Source: Pseudoalteromonas sp. HM-SA03 (lineage in GTDB: Bacteria > Pseudomonadota > Gammaproteobacteria > Enterobacterales > Alteromonadaceae). Taken from it: a stretch of 64,000 nucleotides of DNA. Made by a program: the position numbers and the translations under genes. A model generated the notes under the pieces. The model was not told the origin of the DNA and did no database searches. It worked only from the letters and a program-made list of their open reading frames with translations. Location: NCBI RefSeq assembly GCF_002289345.1, contig NZ_NSDG01000113.1, positions 20,572 through 84,571 of the forward strand, in the 5' to 3' direction. This document shows, in pieces, positions 36,912-46,478 of the stretch. The stretch's first letter is position 1. Each line of letters begins with the position of its first letter.

Positions 36912-39900
36912 AAGTGTTTCTAACTCTTTTGCACTTTCAATCATATTGGCAATATCTGAAATTGATCCTGCTTCAAAAACAGATTTTAGAGAAAGCTCTA
37001 CTTCCCAGAGTGCTCGAATCTCATTAATCATCCTCGTAGCAAGAAGAGAGTGTCCACCGATATCAAAGAAGTTGTCATGACGGCCAATTTTCCTTCCTTT
37101 AAGAAGCTGCTCCCATAATGCAACAAGCCCTTTTTCAGTATCTGTAATTGGCGCTGCATATTCGCTATAGCTACTCATATCAGGATCAGGCAAAGCTTTT
37201 CGGTCCAATTTTCCATTTGCTGACAGAGGGAAGCTTTGGAGTTGCATAATGACAGCTGGAACCATGTAATGAGGTAAATGTTGCCGTAAATAATTTTTTA
37301 GTTCCGCGATATCTATTACCGCATCAGCTTCTTCATTATTCATAACAAGATATGCGACAAGTTGATAATCGTCCTCATTCAACATCGCTGACACCACAAC
37401 CGCATCTTTAACCGACTCATGCCGTGTTAGCACAGACTCAATCTCACCTGTTTCAATTCGATAGCCACGAATTTTCACTTGGAAATCTTTACGGCCAAGG
37501 TATTCTAAACTTCCGTCAGGTTCTCGCTTTACAAGATCCCCGGTTAGATACATCTTTGAATCTAATGCGTCTTGTGGCCAAGGGTTATCAATAAAAACTT
37601 CTTTTGTTTTTTCATCTAACCCAATATAACCTCTACCAACAACTGGCCCAGAAACTGCAAGTTCACCAACTACCCCCACAGGTGCAAGTGATAAGTCAGG
37701 GGTTACAACATGTAATCTAGCATTTGCAATAGGCTTACCAATAAATACTCGCTCAACAGGTCCACTAATTGGCTGGAATGCAACATCATCCGAACACTCT
37801 GCTGGACCGTAAGCATTCATTAACGGAATTGCTGGGTATTGATTAAACCAATTATTCACTAATTCAAGAGTTAATGCTTCCCCCGTTGGCAGAACCCATT
37901 TCAAGCTCGGCAGTTCAACTTGATAAAACAATGCCGCTTTCATCACTGAGGGAACCGGCTCCCAGTGAGTTATTTTGTTCATCCGTAAATGATCCAATAA
38001 TGCTTGAGGATCCTGCGTGATTTCATTTGGTACAATGCTTAGCTTAGCGCCAACTATAGGTGCTGTTAAAAACTGCCAGACAGAAATGTCGAAACACTGA
38101 GAAGCAGTTTGCGCAATTACGCTTGATTCTGTAATAGACAGAGGTGCCACTTTAGAGAGCATATTATTTACCATACCACGATGCTCAATCATTACGCCTT
38201 TTGGTGTGCCTGTAGAACCCGAGGTAAATAAAACATATGCTAAATCATGCAAATCAGGGAAGTTTAACGTGATTTCATCTTCATAATGTGGGGTCGTCAG
38301 TTGTGAGTATGAATAGACTTGTTCACTACCCCACTCGCCCTTTAACCAACGAGCTTCTGCTTGAAGTGCTTCGCCAACCAGTATTAACTTAGGTTTACTA
38401 TCACCTAAAATTTGCATCCATCGATTTGACGGTTGCTCAGGATCAAGTGGCAAATAAGCCGCACCCGATTTTAATACTGCTACCATCATCACTAAAAAAT
38501 CTAGCCCGCGATAATCTAGTATTCCTATAATATCTCCAGAGAGCACTCCATAATGACGCAAGTTTTTCGCAAGAACTTCTGATGCGTTATTAAGCTCAGC
38601 AAAGGTTAAAGACTGATCTTTGTACATTGCAACAACAGCATTGGGGGTTTTCTCAACCTGCCTTGCAAATAGTTCCGGCCAGCTTACAGACATAAGCTCT
38701 GGACTTGAGGTATTATTCCATTCAACCAATAACTGTGTCATTTCCTGCTCGCCGAGATATTCAGATAAGTTAACTAGGCTTTCTGGAAACTCGACCAAAC
38801 TAGATACGATATTACCTATATAAGTGTGGATACGACTAGCTGAGTCCTCGTCAAAACAACCACTATCGAGACTAATACACGCCTCAAGATTGTTTGTTAA
38901 CGGGTCTCTACTATAGTTGACATCAAAGAGATAATTTGTCATTTCGAAGTCATCAACCTTAATAACTTCAATATCACTATCCAATTTTTTATAGACATGA
39001 AAATCAATATAGTTGAACAGAGAAGCCGAGAACTCCATACCAACAGAGTCCTGAATTGCTGAAAGTGGATACCTACGGTGTTCCATCAACTCCAATAACT
39101 CACTATCTAGTTCACGTATCAAGTCGCACCAGCTCACTTTTACGTTTTTAATACGTAGCGGTAACGAATTTAAAAACAGTCCTAGCGCTCGTTCACTTCC
39201 TTCAACTTCAGGACGTCCATTTGTTACCACAGATGTTGTCACATCCGTGTTACCACTAACTAGAGCAAGCAAAGTTATATGAACCGCTAACAAAACACTT
39301 TTTTCTTGAACGTTTAACTGCTGTGCTAAAGCTTTAATTTTTTCGTTATGGCTCGTAGAGAAGTTGTACTTCACAAGACGCTGCCCTTCCTGTTCCGCAG
39401 TTGCCCACCACGGTAACTGAGCATCTTGAAACTTCTCTTTCCAACGCTGTTCTGGGCTCGCATCTTCTATAGCTTTTTGTTCAGCGGCTACAAAGTGACT
39501 ATAAGACAAAATAGACTCTTGCTCCGGAAGCGCTCCACCATTTAGCAATGTTGAATAATGGCTAAATAGCATTGTATTAATACTCGCCACACTCCAACCA
39601 TCCCATAACGAATGATGGCAAATAATTTGGTAGTAGAACTCATCTTCTCTTAAATGATGTAAAGCAATACGCCATAGTGTCGAGTCGAAATCAAATCCTG
39701 CAACACTACCCTGCTCGTTCCAAGCTGCTATATCTGCACTTTGTTCTTCCTTATTTAACCCTCGTAAATCCCTGTACTCAAAAGGTATGTCCACATCATT
39801 TAATACCAGCAACAAGGGACGTTCTGTTGTATTGCAGAAAATAGTGCGGAAGGATTCGTGTTCAGCAACCATTGCTGCAATGGCTTGCTTGAAATACTCC

Positions 39901-42900
39901 TGATTCCACCTTACTTTTAATTGCAAACCAAATACATCTCTATACATACCAACTTCTGTACCCAGCAAGTTATGTACTACCATACCTTGTTGTAATTTAG
40001 ATTGAGGATAAGCATCAATAATTCGGTTTCGTTGAGGATGCGATTCAAGCCAATTTTTCTCTGTATCATTAAGTAACGAGAACGGAGAAATGCTCATGGA
40101 TTCAACTGCACGAGTCCGATTATCTTCAATAGCATTAGCCAAACTGCGGATATTGGGATGTGCAAATAAATCTCTGATTGAGTAGTTGAGCCCTGCTTTT
40201 TTACCTGCAGAAACAATTGATATAGCACGAATTGAATCCCCACCAATATGGAAGAAGTTATCCAATACTCCAATACTCTCAATTTGTAACTCTGACTGCC
40301 AAACATTGCATAAAATTTCTTCAATCTCATTTGATGGCGCAGCATAATTCTTATCGTCTTGTTCGATAAGAGATGGCTTCGGCAAGGCTTTCCTATTAAC
40401 TTTGCCATTCGCCGTAACTGGTAACTTATCAAGCTTAACGAATGAAGTAGGCAGCATGTGCTCTGGTAATTGAGCACTTAATGTCTCACGAACAAACTTG
40501 ATAGCAGCAGGATCATCGTAAGCAGCCTCCTTAGACATTACGAAATACGCTGCTAAACGCAGAGGTTCATCTCTAGCAATTACAACAGCTTCGGTAACCT
40601 CTGGCACGCTAAGTAAACATGATTCAACTTCACCTAGCTCAATTCTGAAGCCCCTTATTTTCACTTGTTGATCACATCGTCCAAGATACTCCAACTCACC
40701 ATCAGTGCGATATCGCGCAAGGTCTCCCGTACGATATAAACGCTCACTGGCATCAAATGGATTGATAATGAAACGTTCTTTGGTTAACACATCTCGATTC
40801 AAATAACCACGTGTAACCCCTTTACCTCCCACATACATTTCACCGGGTACACCGACTGGAGCCAGATCAAGAGAAGGAGTTAATAGATAGATGGATAGAT
40901 CATTCAAAGGGTTACCAATCAAGCTTGCATTACTACGCAATGCAATATCACTCTGGTAAATACGACGATATGTAACATGGACCGTTGTCTCAGTAATACC
41001 ATACATATTAACTAACTCAGGTTTTGCATCGCCATGACGCTCAATCCAGGGAGTTAAAGCATTCAAATTGAGTGCTTCACCTCCAAATATTACACAACGT
41101 AGTGACAACGCTTTTGACTGCTCTAAATCGACATTAATTAAGTGGCCAAATGCCGTTGGCGTTTGGTTCAGAATAGTCACTTTTTCTGTATGTAATAAGT
41201 CGTAAAAATCAGGTGTCGAACGTGCGACCCAATGAGGAACTATCACTAGACGTCCACCGAAAGACAATGCCCCCCAAATTTCCCATACCGAGAAATCGAA
41301 AGCATATGAATGGAATAGAGTCCATACATCCGTATGACTAAAACCAAAGTCGACATCGTTCGCATCAAATAGCCGACTCACTTGCTGATGTTCAACCATC
41401 ACACCTTTAGGCTTGCCTGTCGAGCCAGAGGTGTAGATAACATAAGCTAGACTATTTAACGTGCATCTATTAGTAGGATCTATATCTGGATAAGAAGATA
41501 CCAGTTGATGATCGTCAATATTTAAAATAAGTTGCTTGTCCAAAGGCAGTTTCGATTCCAGTTGAGACTGGCATAAAACAATGTCAACTCCTGAGTCTTC
41601 TAACATGTGGGCCAATCGACTTTCAGGGTAGGCTGGGTCTAACGGTAAATAAGCTCCCCCGGCCTTTAAAATCGCAAGCAAGCCCACCACCATTTCTACT
41701 GAACGTTCAACACAAAGCCCAACTAATACATCAGCTTTCACACCTTGAGAGATTAAGTAATGAGCGAGCATGTTTGCCCGAGCATTAAGCTGTTCGTAGC
41801 TCACCTCTTCATTTTCAATAGTTAATGCTATTGAGTTAGGCTGCTTTCTTACCTGATTTTCAAAGCGCTGATGTATACAGAGTTCACTGTCAAAACTTTG
41901 TACCTCACGGTTAAACTTATCAAGTAACGCTTGACGTTCACTCTCATTAATTAGTGGTATTTCACTTACTTTTATATGTGGATCAGTAATAATGCTTTCT
42001 AGCAATCGGTTGAACTGCACCGACATAGCTTCAATACTTCGTCTTTCAAAAAGGTCTGTAGCCCAAGTCCAATTGAACTGTAAGCAATCATCGCTGTGCT
42101 GCACCTCAAGGCTCAAATCGAATTGCGAACGGATATTTTCGACCTGAACTTCAACCAAGTTGGCATTAGGTAGACTAATTTCACTTTGCTCATTATTTTG
42201 TAATGCTAACATTACCTGAAATAACGGGTTATAGCTCAAACTGCGTTCAGGTTGAATCGCTTCAACAATCGTATCGAAAGGGATCTGAGCATGACTAAAT
42301 GCATTGAGTGCACACTCTTTAGTACGAGAAAGCAACTCAGCAAAAGAAGGATCTCCAGACAAGTCTGAACGCACGAGTACAGTATTAACAAAGAATCCGA
42401 CTAATGGAGCGATTTGCGGCTGATCTCGATTGGCGATAGGCGTGCCAACAACGATGTCTTCTTCATGACTATAGCGGCTAAGTAAACTTGTCAATGCCGC
42501 GTTTAGTAACATAAATAGCGTAACATTACTGTCTTTTGCAAATTGCTGAACCGAAACGCTTGTCGAGGATGCTAAAGTAGATGACAACATTTCCCCGTTG
42601 TGGCTTTGCACCACAGGACGAGGCTTGTCCAAAGGTAATGCATGGACTGGGGGAAGTCCCTGTAGCTCCTGTTTCCAAAACTCAAGTTCTTTCTGTAAGC
42701 GCTCGTTTGTCAACCAACCTCGTTGCCAATATGCGTAGTCTGAATATTGAATTTCTAACGGTACAAAAGGGTTGCTTTGCTCTTCGACAAAGGCAGTATA
42801 TAGCGCAGATAGCTCATCAACTAAAACTTTTTTAGACCACCCATCTGAAGCAATATGATGCACTATAATGATTAGGTAGTAACGTGTATCTGTCAATTTG

Positions 42901-45900
42901 AGTAACTTGGCACGAAGCATCAAATCACGACTTAAATCGAACGGGCGAAGAATTTGTGCTCTAAGCTGCTCTGCATATTCATTTTCTTGTTCTTCGATAT
43001 TAAGTTGAGATAAGTCTTGCTGCTCTAATTTAAAGTCAACATGGGATAAAGGTATCTGCTCAACCAAATTGTCATTTTCTTGATACACTGTATGTAATAC
43101 ATGATGACGCATAATTACCTGCTTCAGTGCACTGGACAATGCCCCTGTATCTAATACCCCATCAATATGAAATGCAACAGCCATATTATATTCTGTTGCG
43201 CTCTCTTCAACCTGATCAATAAACCATAGCCTTTGCTGAGCAAAAGAAAGCGGCAAACTTACTCCACTCGGCGCTTTTCCAATTGTAGGTAACTCACTTC
43301 GGCTCGCTTTTTCGATTGATATTGCGATGTCCTCTAAGGAATACGCCTCAAATACAGTTTTTATAGACAGTTCTACTTGCCAAGTCTCACGAATGGCTGA
43401 TACCAGCCTCGAAGCTAATAACGAGTGCCCGCCTATTTCAAAAAAGTTAGCATTGATACTAACGCGTTCACGGTTAAGTAACTCTTTCCATATTTGGACT
43501 AACTTCTCTTCCGTTTCAGTCTTAGGCTCTACGAAGTCGCCCCCTTCAAATGTCGGTTCGGGTAATGCCGAACGATCAACCTTCCCATTAGCTGTTAAAG
43601 GCAGTTGAGGAATAGCAACGATTGTTTGAGGCACCATATAATTTGGCAGTTTGCCTTTTAAAAACTCTCGAATACTTTGCAAATCCAGAGAATCATGAGT
43701 AACAACATAGGCGACTAAACATAACTGTCCGACACCATCAGGCTTTGCGTCAACAACAACTTTGTTCACAGCCTCATGATCCAGAAGTACACTTTCAATT
43801 TCACCAGGCTCAATACGATAGCCTCTAATTTTTAGCTGGTGATCTTTACGTCCAATATATTCAAGGCTGCCATCAGATAACCGCCTCGCAAGGTCGCCGG
43901 TTAGGTATAGTCGAGTGTCTGAGTCATCTAAAGCAAACGGATTGTCTATAAAAGTAGCTCTCGTTTGTTCTGGAAGATTCAAATAACCACGTCCAACGAT
44001 AGGCCCAGAAACAGCGATCTCACCTATTGCACCAATAGGAAGTAGAGAGAGGTTATCACCTACAATGTGTAACCTAACATTTGCAACAGGCTTACCTATC
44101 AATACTCGCTCAACCGGACTGTAAATTGGCTGAAAAGCAACGTCGTCCGCGCATTCCGCAGGACCATAAGCATTCATCAGAGGTATATCATTATAAAGTT
44201 GAAACCAGCGTTCCACTAATTGTGAAGTTAGTGCTTCACCTGTCGGTAAGACCCAGCGTAAGGAAGTAAGCGGCAATTTATATGTAAGTGCCGCCTCTAT
44301 CATTGAAGGAACAGGTTCCCAAACTGTGACTTGATACTTATTTAAGTATTCAAGTAATGCTTTAGGATCACGACAAATGTCATTAGGAACGATATCAACA
44401 CGCGCCCCCAATAGGAGTGCTGTTAAGTTTTGCCAAATGGATATATCAAAGCATTGTGAGGCGGTCTGTGCAATAACGTCAGTATGGGTCAGGGAAAGCG
44501 GCTCAAATTTAGCCCGCATATTGTTAATTAAGCCAGCGTGCTCAATCATCACTCCTTTAGGTTTGCCCGTAGAACCTGAGGTAAAGATCACATATGCTAA
44601 ATCTTGCATACTAGGGAAAACTTCTATAGGTGAGTCATTTTTACATTCTTTAATTAACTCCGAGAGTGTACTGACTTTTTCCTTATTCCATTTACGTTTC
44701 ATAACCCTATGCTCAAGCATCATAGAGTCACCAACCAACAGGAGCTCAGGCTCACTTTCATTTAGTACGTCCAACCAACGTTGTGAAGGGTGGTTCGGAT
44801 CAAAAGGTATCCAGGCAGCTCCTGATTTGATAATACCTATTAGCATAGTTAAGAAATCTGGCCCTCTATGTTCTAACAAGCCAACAAGATTGCCTGATCC
44901 TATTTTTTTCATATTTAGGGCATTCGCAACATTATTTGATGCTTTATCAAGCTCTCGATAACTTAAACTACGCCCATCTTGCTGCACAGCAATTGCATCC
45001 GGCGTTTTTGCTACTTGTAAAGTAAATAGTTCTTGCCAACTGTGTTCAAGAAGCGCTTCCTTACTCGTGTTATTAAAATCCATAAGTAGCTTACTTCGCT
45101 CTTCTTGAGTAATTACTTCAACATCTTGAATTGTTTGAGATTTTTCGAACTTAGCTAATTGCTCCAATACATAAATATATCGCTTTCCTACCTGATAAGC
45201 TTCATCTTCACTAAGATATTCATCCCGGCAATACACATCCAGTGTTAATGAAGAATCCGCACCATAATCTGTCAAACGAATATGCAAAGGATCTCGCTCC
45301 GCATTCGTTGCCATACTTTCTACATCAACACCTAGTGGAATGTAGTTGTAAACAACCTCGGTTAAAAAATCTCGACCATGTGCGACCAAGTTTAACATCC
45401 GTCCTAAATGGTGCATTGGAAATGCTTGGTGTCTCAAATTTTTTCGTTGTTCTTTTTTGATAGCTTGAATAAGTTCTGGGAGTGTATGGGCTGTATTTAC
45501 CTCATAGCAGCCAGGAAGATCAGTGGTAAACATACCTATCGTATTGCGCTGGGCTCGACTTCTACGACGATGAACAGGTGTTGAAACAACAACATCATTA
45601 CGCTGTGCTGATTTAGAGAAATAAATGAGCAATGCTGCAAGGCCCAAATGATTAATCTCGCCACCAAGTTCTTTTGCTTTCACACTCAAAGAACTACGAA
45701 GAGAATCATCTAGTTCAATGCTTATACGATGGCTCAGAGTTGTTCCTATTCTCTTTTGATTCGAGAAATCAGGTGAGAGCATCGGTTCATGTAACGTCTG
45801 AAATTTTTCCTGCCAGTATTCGGCATCTTGATTATATTTCTCAGACTTCAAGTAAGCTTGTTCTTCGATCACTACATCTCGGAATGAACCTATAATATCG

Positions 45901-46391
45901 AATGACTGGATTTCTTGCCCTAGTGCTAACTTCTTGACATTATCTACCCAAAACCCAATACCAAGTCCATCTGTTAATATATGGTGCATTCTTATACACC
46001 ATACATGTTGTTCCTCGCTAATTCGATACAGACAAGACTCTATAAGTCGATCTTTCCCCAGCTTAAAAACTCTATCGAATTGTTCTTTTGTACGAGCTTC
46101 AACTACCTCTTCCGCATTCTCCATATGGGAACAATCATAAAACTCTAATGGAAAGCTATCATAATAGCCAAATTCTTGTACTAACTCTTTTCCCTGAAAA
46201 TACAACCGAACACCTAGCATATCGAATTTGCTTAAGAGCTCATTTAGCCCTTGCTGTAGAAACCCAACGTCAGCATTATTTAAGCGGACTACACCACCAA
46301 TGTTATAACAGGGGCTATCTGGCTTTATTATTTGATCAAAATAAATACTTTCTTGCGCCGTAGAGAGTGAGAAAAAATTATCAATATTCAT
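36825..46391 (-). CDS. Non-ribosomal peptide synthetase, modules 1-3
   Basis: A 3188-residue synthetase with three C-A-T modules. It starts directly with a condensation domain (STAQESIYFDQ, active site HHILTDG at residues 136-142), the arrangement of acyl-initiated synthetases. Carrier serines are near residues 990 (GGHSLL), 2052 (GGDSIR) and 3114 (GGHSLL). The third condensation domain (YPQSKLQQGM, HHSLWDGW) is of a different subtype from the others and follows the GGDS carrier. Adenylation codes read DIWELTADDK, DFWNIGMVHK and DIWELTADDK: the first and third match the code I associate with 2,4-diaminobutyrate and the second is the threonine code. The last 30 residues (VDLDNLSEEELDHYLEMLSE) are strongly acidic and suit docking to the basic start of the next synthetase. 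Dab supply genes are in the same operon. Confidence 0.97.
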   Translation of the reverse strand: MNIDNFFSLSTAQESIYFDQIIKPDSPCYNIGGVVRLNNADVGFLQQGLNELLSKFDMLGVRLYFQGKELVQEFGYYDSFPLEFYDCSHMENAEEVVEARTKEQFDRVFKLGKDRLIESCLYRISEEQHVWCIRMHHILTDGLGIGFWVDNVKKLALGQEIQSFDIIGSFRDVVIEEQAYLKSEKYNQDAEYWQEKFQTLHEPMLSPDFSNQKRIGTTLSHRISIELDDSLRSSLSVKAKELGGEINHLGLAALLIYFSKSAQRNDVVVSTPVHRRRSRAQRNTIGMFTTDLPGCYEVNTAHTLPELIQAIKKEQRKNLRHQAFPMHHLGRMLNLVAHGRDFLTEVVYNYIPLGVDVESMATNAERDPLHIRLTDYGADSSLTLDVYCRDEYLSEDEAYQVGKRYIYVLEQLAKFEKSQTIQDVEVITQEERSKLLMDFNNTSKEALLEHSWQELFTLQVAKTPDAIAVQQDGRSLSYRELDKASNNVANALNMKKIGSGNLVGLLEHRGPDFLTMLIGIIKSGAAWIPFDPNHPSQRWLDVLNESEPELLLVGDSMMLEHRVMKRKWNKEKVSTLSELIKECKNDSPIEVFPSMQDLAYVIFTSGSTGKPKGVMIEHAGLINNMRAKFEPLSLTHTDVIAQTASQCFDISIWQNLTALLLGARVDIVPNDICRDPKALLEYLNKYQVTVWEPVPSMIEAALTYKLPLTSLRWVLPTGEALTSQLVERWFQLYNDIPLMNAYGPAECADDVAFQPIYSPVERVLIGKPVANVRLHIVGDNLSLLPIGAIGEIAVSGPIVGRGYLNLPEQTRATFIDNPFALDDSDTRLYLTGDLARRLSDGSLEYIGRKDHQLKIRGYRIEPGEIESVLLDHEAVNKVVVDAKPDGVGQLCLVAYVVTHDSLDLQSIREFLKGKLPNYMVPQTIVAIPQLPLTANGKVDRSALPEPTFEGGDFVEPKTETEEKLVQIWKELLNRERVSINANFFEIGGHSLLASRLVSAIRETWQVELSIKTVFEAYSLEDIAISIEKASRSELPTIGKAPSGVSLPLSFAQQRLWFIDQVEESATEYNMAVAFHIDGVLDTGALSSALKQVIMRHHVLHTVYQENDNLVEQIPLSHVDFKLEQQDLSQLNIEEQENEYAEQLRAQILRPFDLSRDLMLRAKLLKLTDTRYYLIIIVHHIASDGWSKKVLVDELSALYTAFVEEQSNPFVPLEIQYSDYAYWQRGWLTNERLQKELEFWKQELQGLPPVHALPLDKPRPVVQSHNGEMLSSTLASSTSVSVQQFAKDSNVTLFMLLNAALTSLLSRYSHEEDIVVGTPIANRDQPQIAPLVGFFVNTVLVRSDLSGDPSFAELLSRTKECALNAFSHAQIPFDTIVEAIQPERSLSYNPLFQVMLALQNNEQSEISLPNANLVEVQVENIRSQFDLSLEVQHSDDCLQFNWTWATDLFERRSIEAMSVQFNRLLESIITDPHIKVSEIPLINESERQALLDKFNREVQSFDSELCIHQRFENQVRKQPNSIALTIENEEVSYEQLNARANMLAHYLISQGVKADVLVGLCVERSVEMVVGLLAILKAGGAYLPLDPAYPESRLAHMLEDSGVDIVLCQSQLESKLPLDKQLILNIDDHQLVSSYPDIDPTNRCTLNSLAYVIYTSGSTGKPKGVMVEHQQVSRLFDANDVDFGFSHTDVWTLFHSYAFDFSVWEIWGALSFGGRLVIVPHWVARSTPDFYDLLHTEKVTILNQTPTAFGHLINVDLEQSKALSLRCVIFGGEALNLNALTPWIERHGDAKPELVNMYGITETTVHVTYRRIYQSDIALRSNASLIGNPLNDLSIYLLTPSLDLAPVGVPGEMYVGGKGVTRGYLNRDVLTKERFIINPFDASERLYRTGDLARYRTDGELEYLGRCDQQVKIRGFRIELGEVESCLLSVPEVTEAVVIARDEPLRLAAYFVMSKEAAYDDPAAIKFVRETLSAQLPEHMLPTSFVKLDKLPVTANGKVNRKALPKPSLIEQDDKNYAAPSNEIEEILCNVWQSELQIESIGVLDNFFHIGGDSIRAISIVSAGKKAGLNYSIRDLFAHPNIRSLANAIEDNRTRAVESMSISPFSLLNDTEKNWLESHPQRNRIIDAYPQSKLQQGMVVHNLLGTEVGMYRDVFGLQLKVRWNQEYFKQAIAAMVAEHESFRTIFCNTTERPLLLVLNDVDIPFEYRDLRGLNKEEQSADIAAWNEQGSVAGFDFDSTLWRIALHHLREDEFYYQIICHHSLWDGWSVASINTMLFSHYSTLLNGGALPEQESILSYSHFVAAEQKAIEDASPEQRWKEKFQDAQLPWWATAEQEGQRLVKYNFSTSHNEKIKALAQQLNVQEKSVLLAVHITLLALVSGNTDVTTSVVTNGRPEVEGSERALGLFLNSLPLRIKNVKVSWCDLIRELDSELLELMEHRRYPLSAIQDSVGMEFSASLFNYIDFHVYKKLDSDIEVIKVDDFEMTNYLFDVNYSRDPLTNNLEACISLDSGCFDEDSASRIHTYIGNIVSSLVEFPESLVNLSEYLGEQEMTQLLVEWNNTSSPELMSVSWPELFARQVEKTPNAVVAMYKDQSLTFAELNNASEVLAKNLRHYGVLSGDIIGILDYRGLDFLVMMVAVLKSGAAYLPLDPEQPSNRWMQILGDSKPKLILVGEALQAEARWLKGEWGSEQVYSYSQLTTPHYEDEITLNFPDLHDLAYVLFTSGSTGTPKGVMIEHRGMVNNMLSKVAPLSITESSVIAQTASQCFDISVWQFLTAPIVGAKLSIVPNEITQDPQALLDHLRMNKITHWEPVPSVMKAALFYQVELPSLKWVLPTGEALTLELVNNWFNQYPAIPLMNAYGPAECSDDVAFQPISGPVERVFIGKPIANARLHVVTPDLSLAPVGVVGELAVSGPVVGRGYIGLDEKTKEVFIDNPWPQDALDSKMYLTGDLVKREPDGSLEYLGRKDFQVKIRGYRIETGEIESVLTRHESVKDAVVVSAMLNEDDYQLVAYLVMNNEEADAVIDIAELKNYLRQHLPHYMVPAVIMQLQSFPLSANGKLDRKALPDPDMSSYSEYAAPITDTEKGLVALWEQLLKGRKIGRHDNFFDIGGHSLLATRMINEIRALWEVELSLKSVFEAGSISDIANMIESAKELETLSNEVDLDNLSEEELDHYLEMLSEQGVEV
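36912..40106 (-). other. NRPS module 3 (C-A-T), Dab code DIWELTADDK
   Basis: Code from CFDISVWQF, ITHWEPVPS, WVLPTGEA and NAYGPAECSDD, identical to module 1. The condensation domain is the LQQGM subtype that follows a GGDS carrier. Confidence 0.85.
40107..43301 (-). other. NRPS module 2 (C-A-T), Thr code DFWNIGMVHK
   Basis: Code from AFDFSVWEI, VTILNQTPTAF, CVIFGGEA and NMYGITETTVH; it equals the standard threonine code at all ten positions. The carrier has GGDSIRAI, a form usually seen before an epimerisation or special condensation domain. Confidence 0.9.
43302..46391 (-). other. NRPS module 1 (starter C-A-T), Dab code DIWELTADDK
   Basis: Code from CFDISIWQN, VTVWEPVPS, WVLPTGEA and NAYGPAECADD. 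A condensation domain in the first module usually attaches a fatty acyl chain to the first residue, giving an acyl-Dab start. Confidence 0.85.
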
Positions 46392-46478
46392 AACTACATT
46401 AATGCCTTTTAATTTAAAATTCTAAGCCTAGAAAAACTAAGATTTCCTTGATAAAAAATAGATAAAACTAAATACCAA

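Noticed and set aside
40094-40477. A 127-codon minus-strand frame inside the first synthetase gene
   Set aside because: It is an out-of-frame shadow of the module 2/3 junction, which has clear carrier-protein coding in the main frame.
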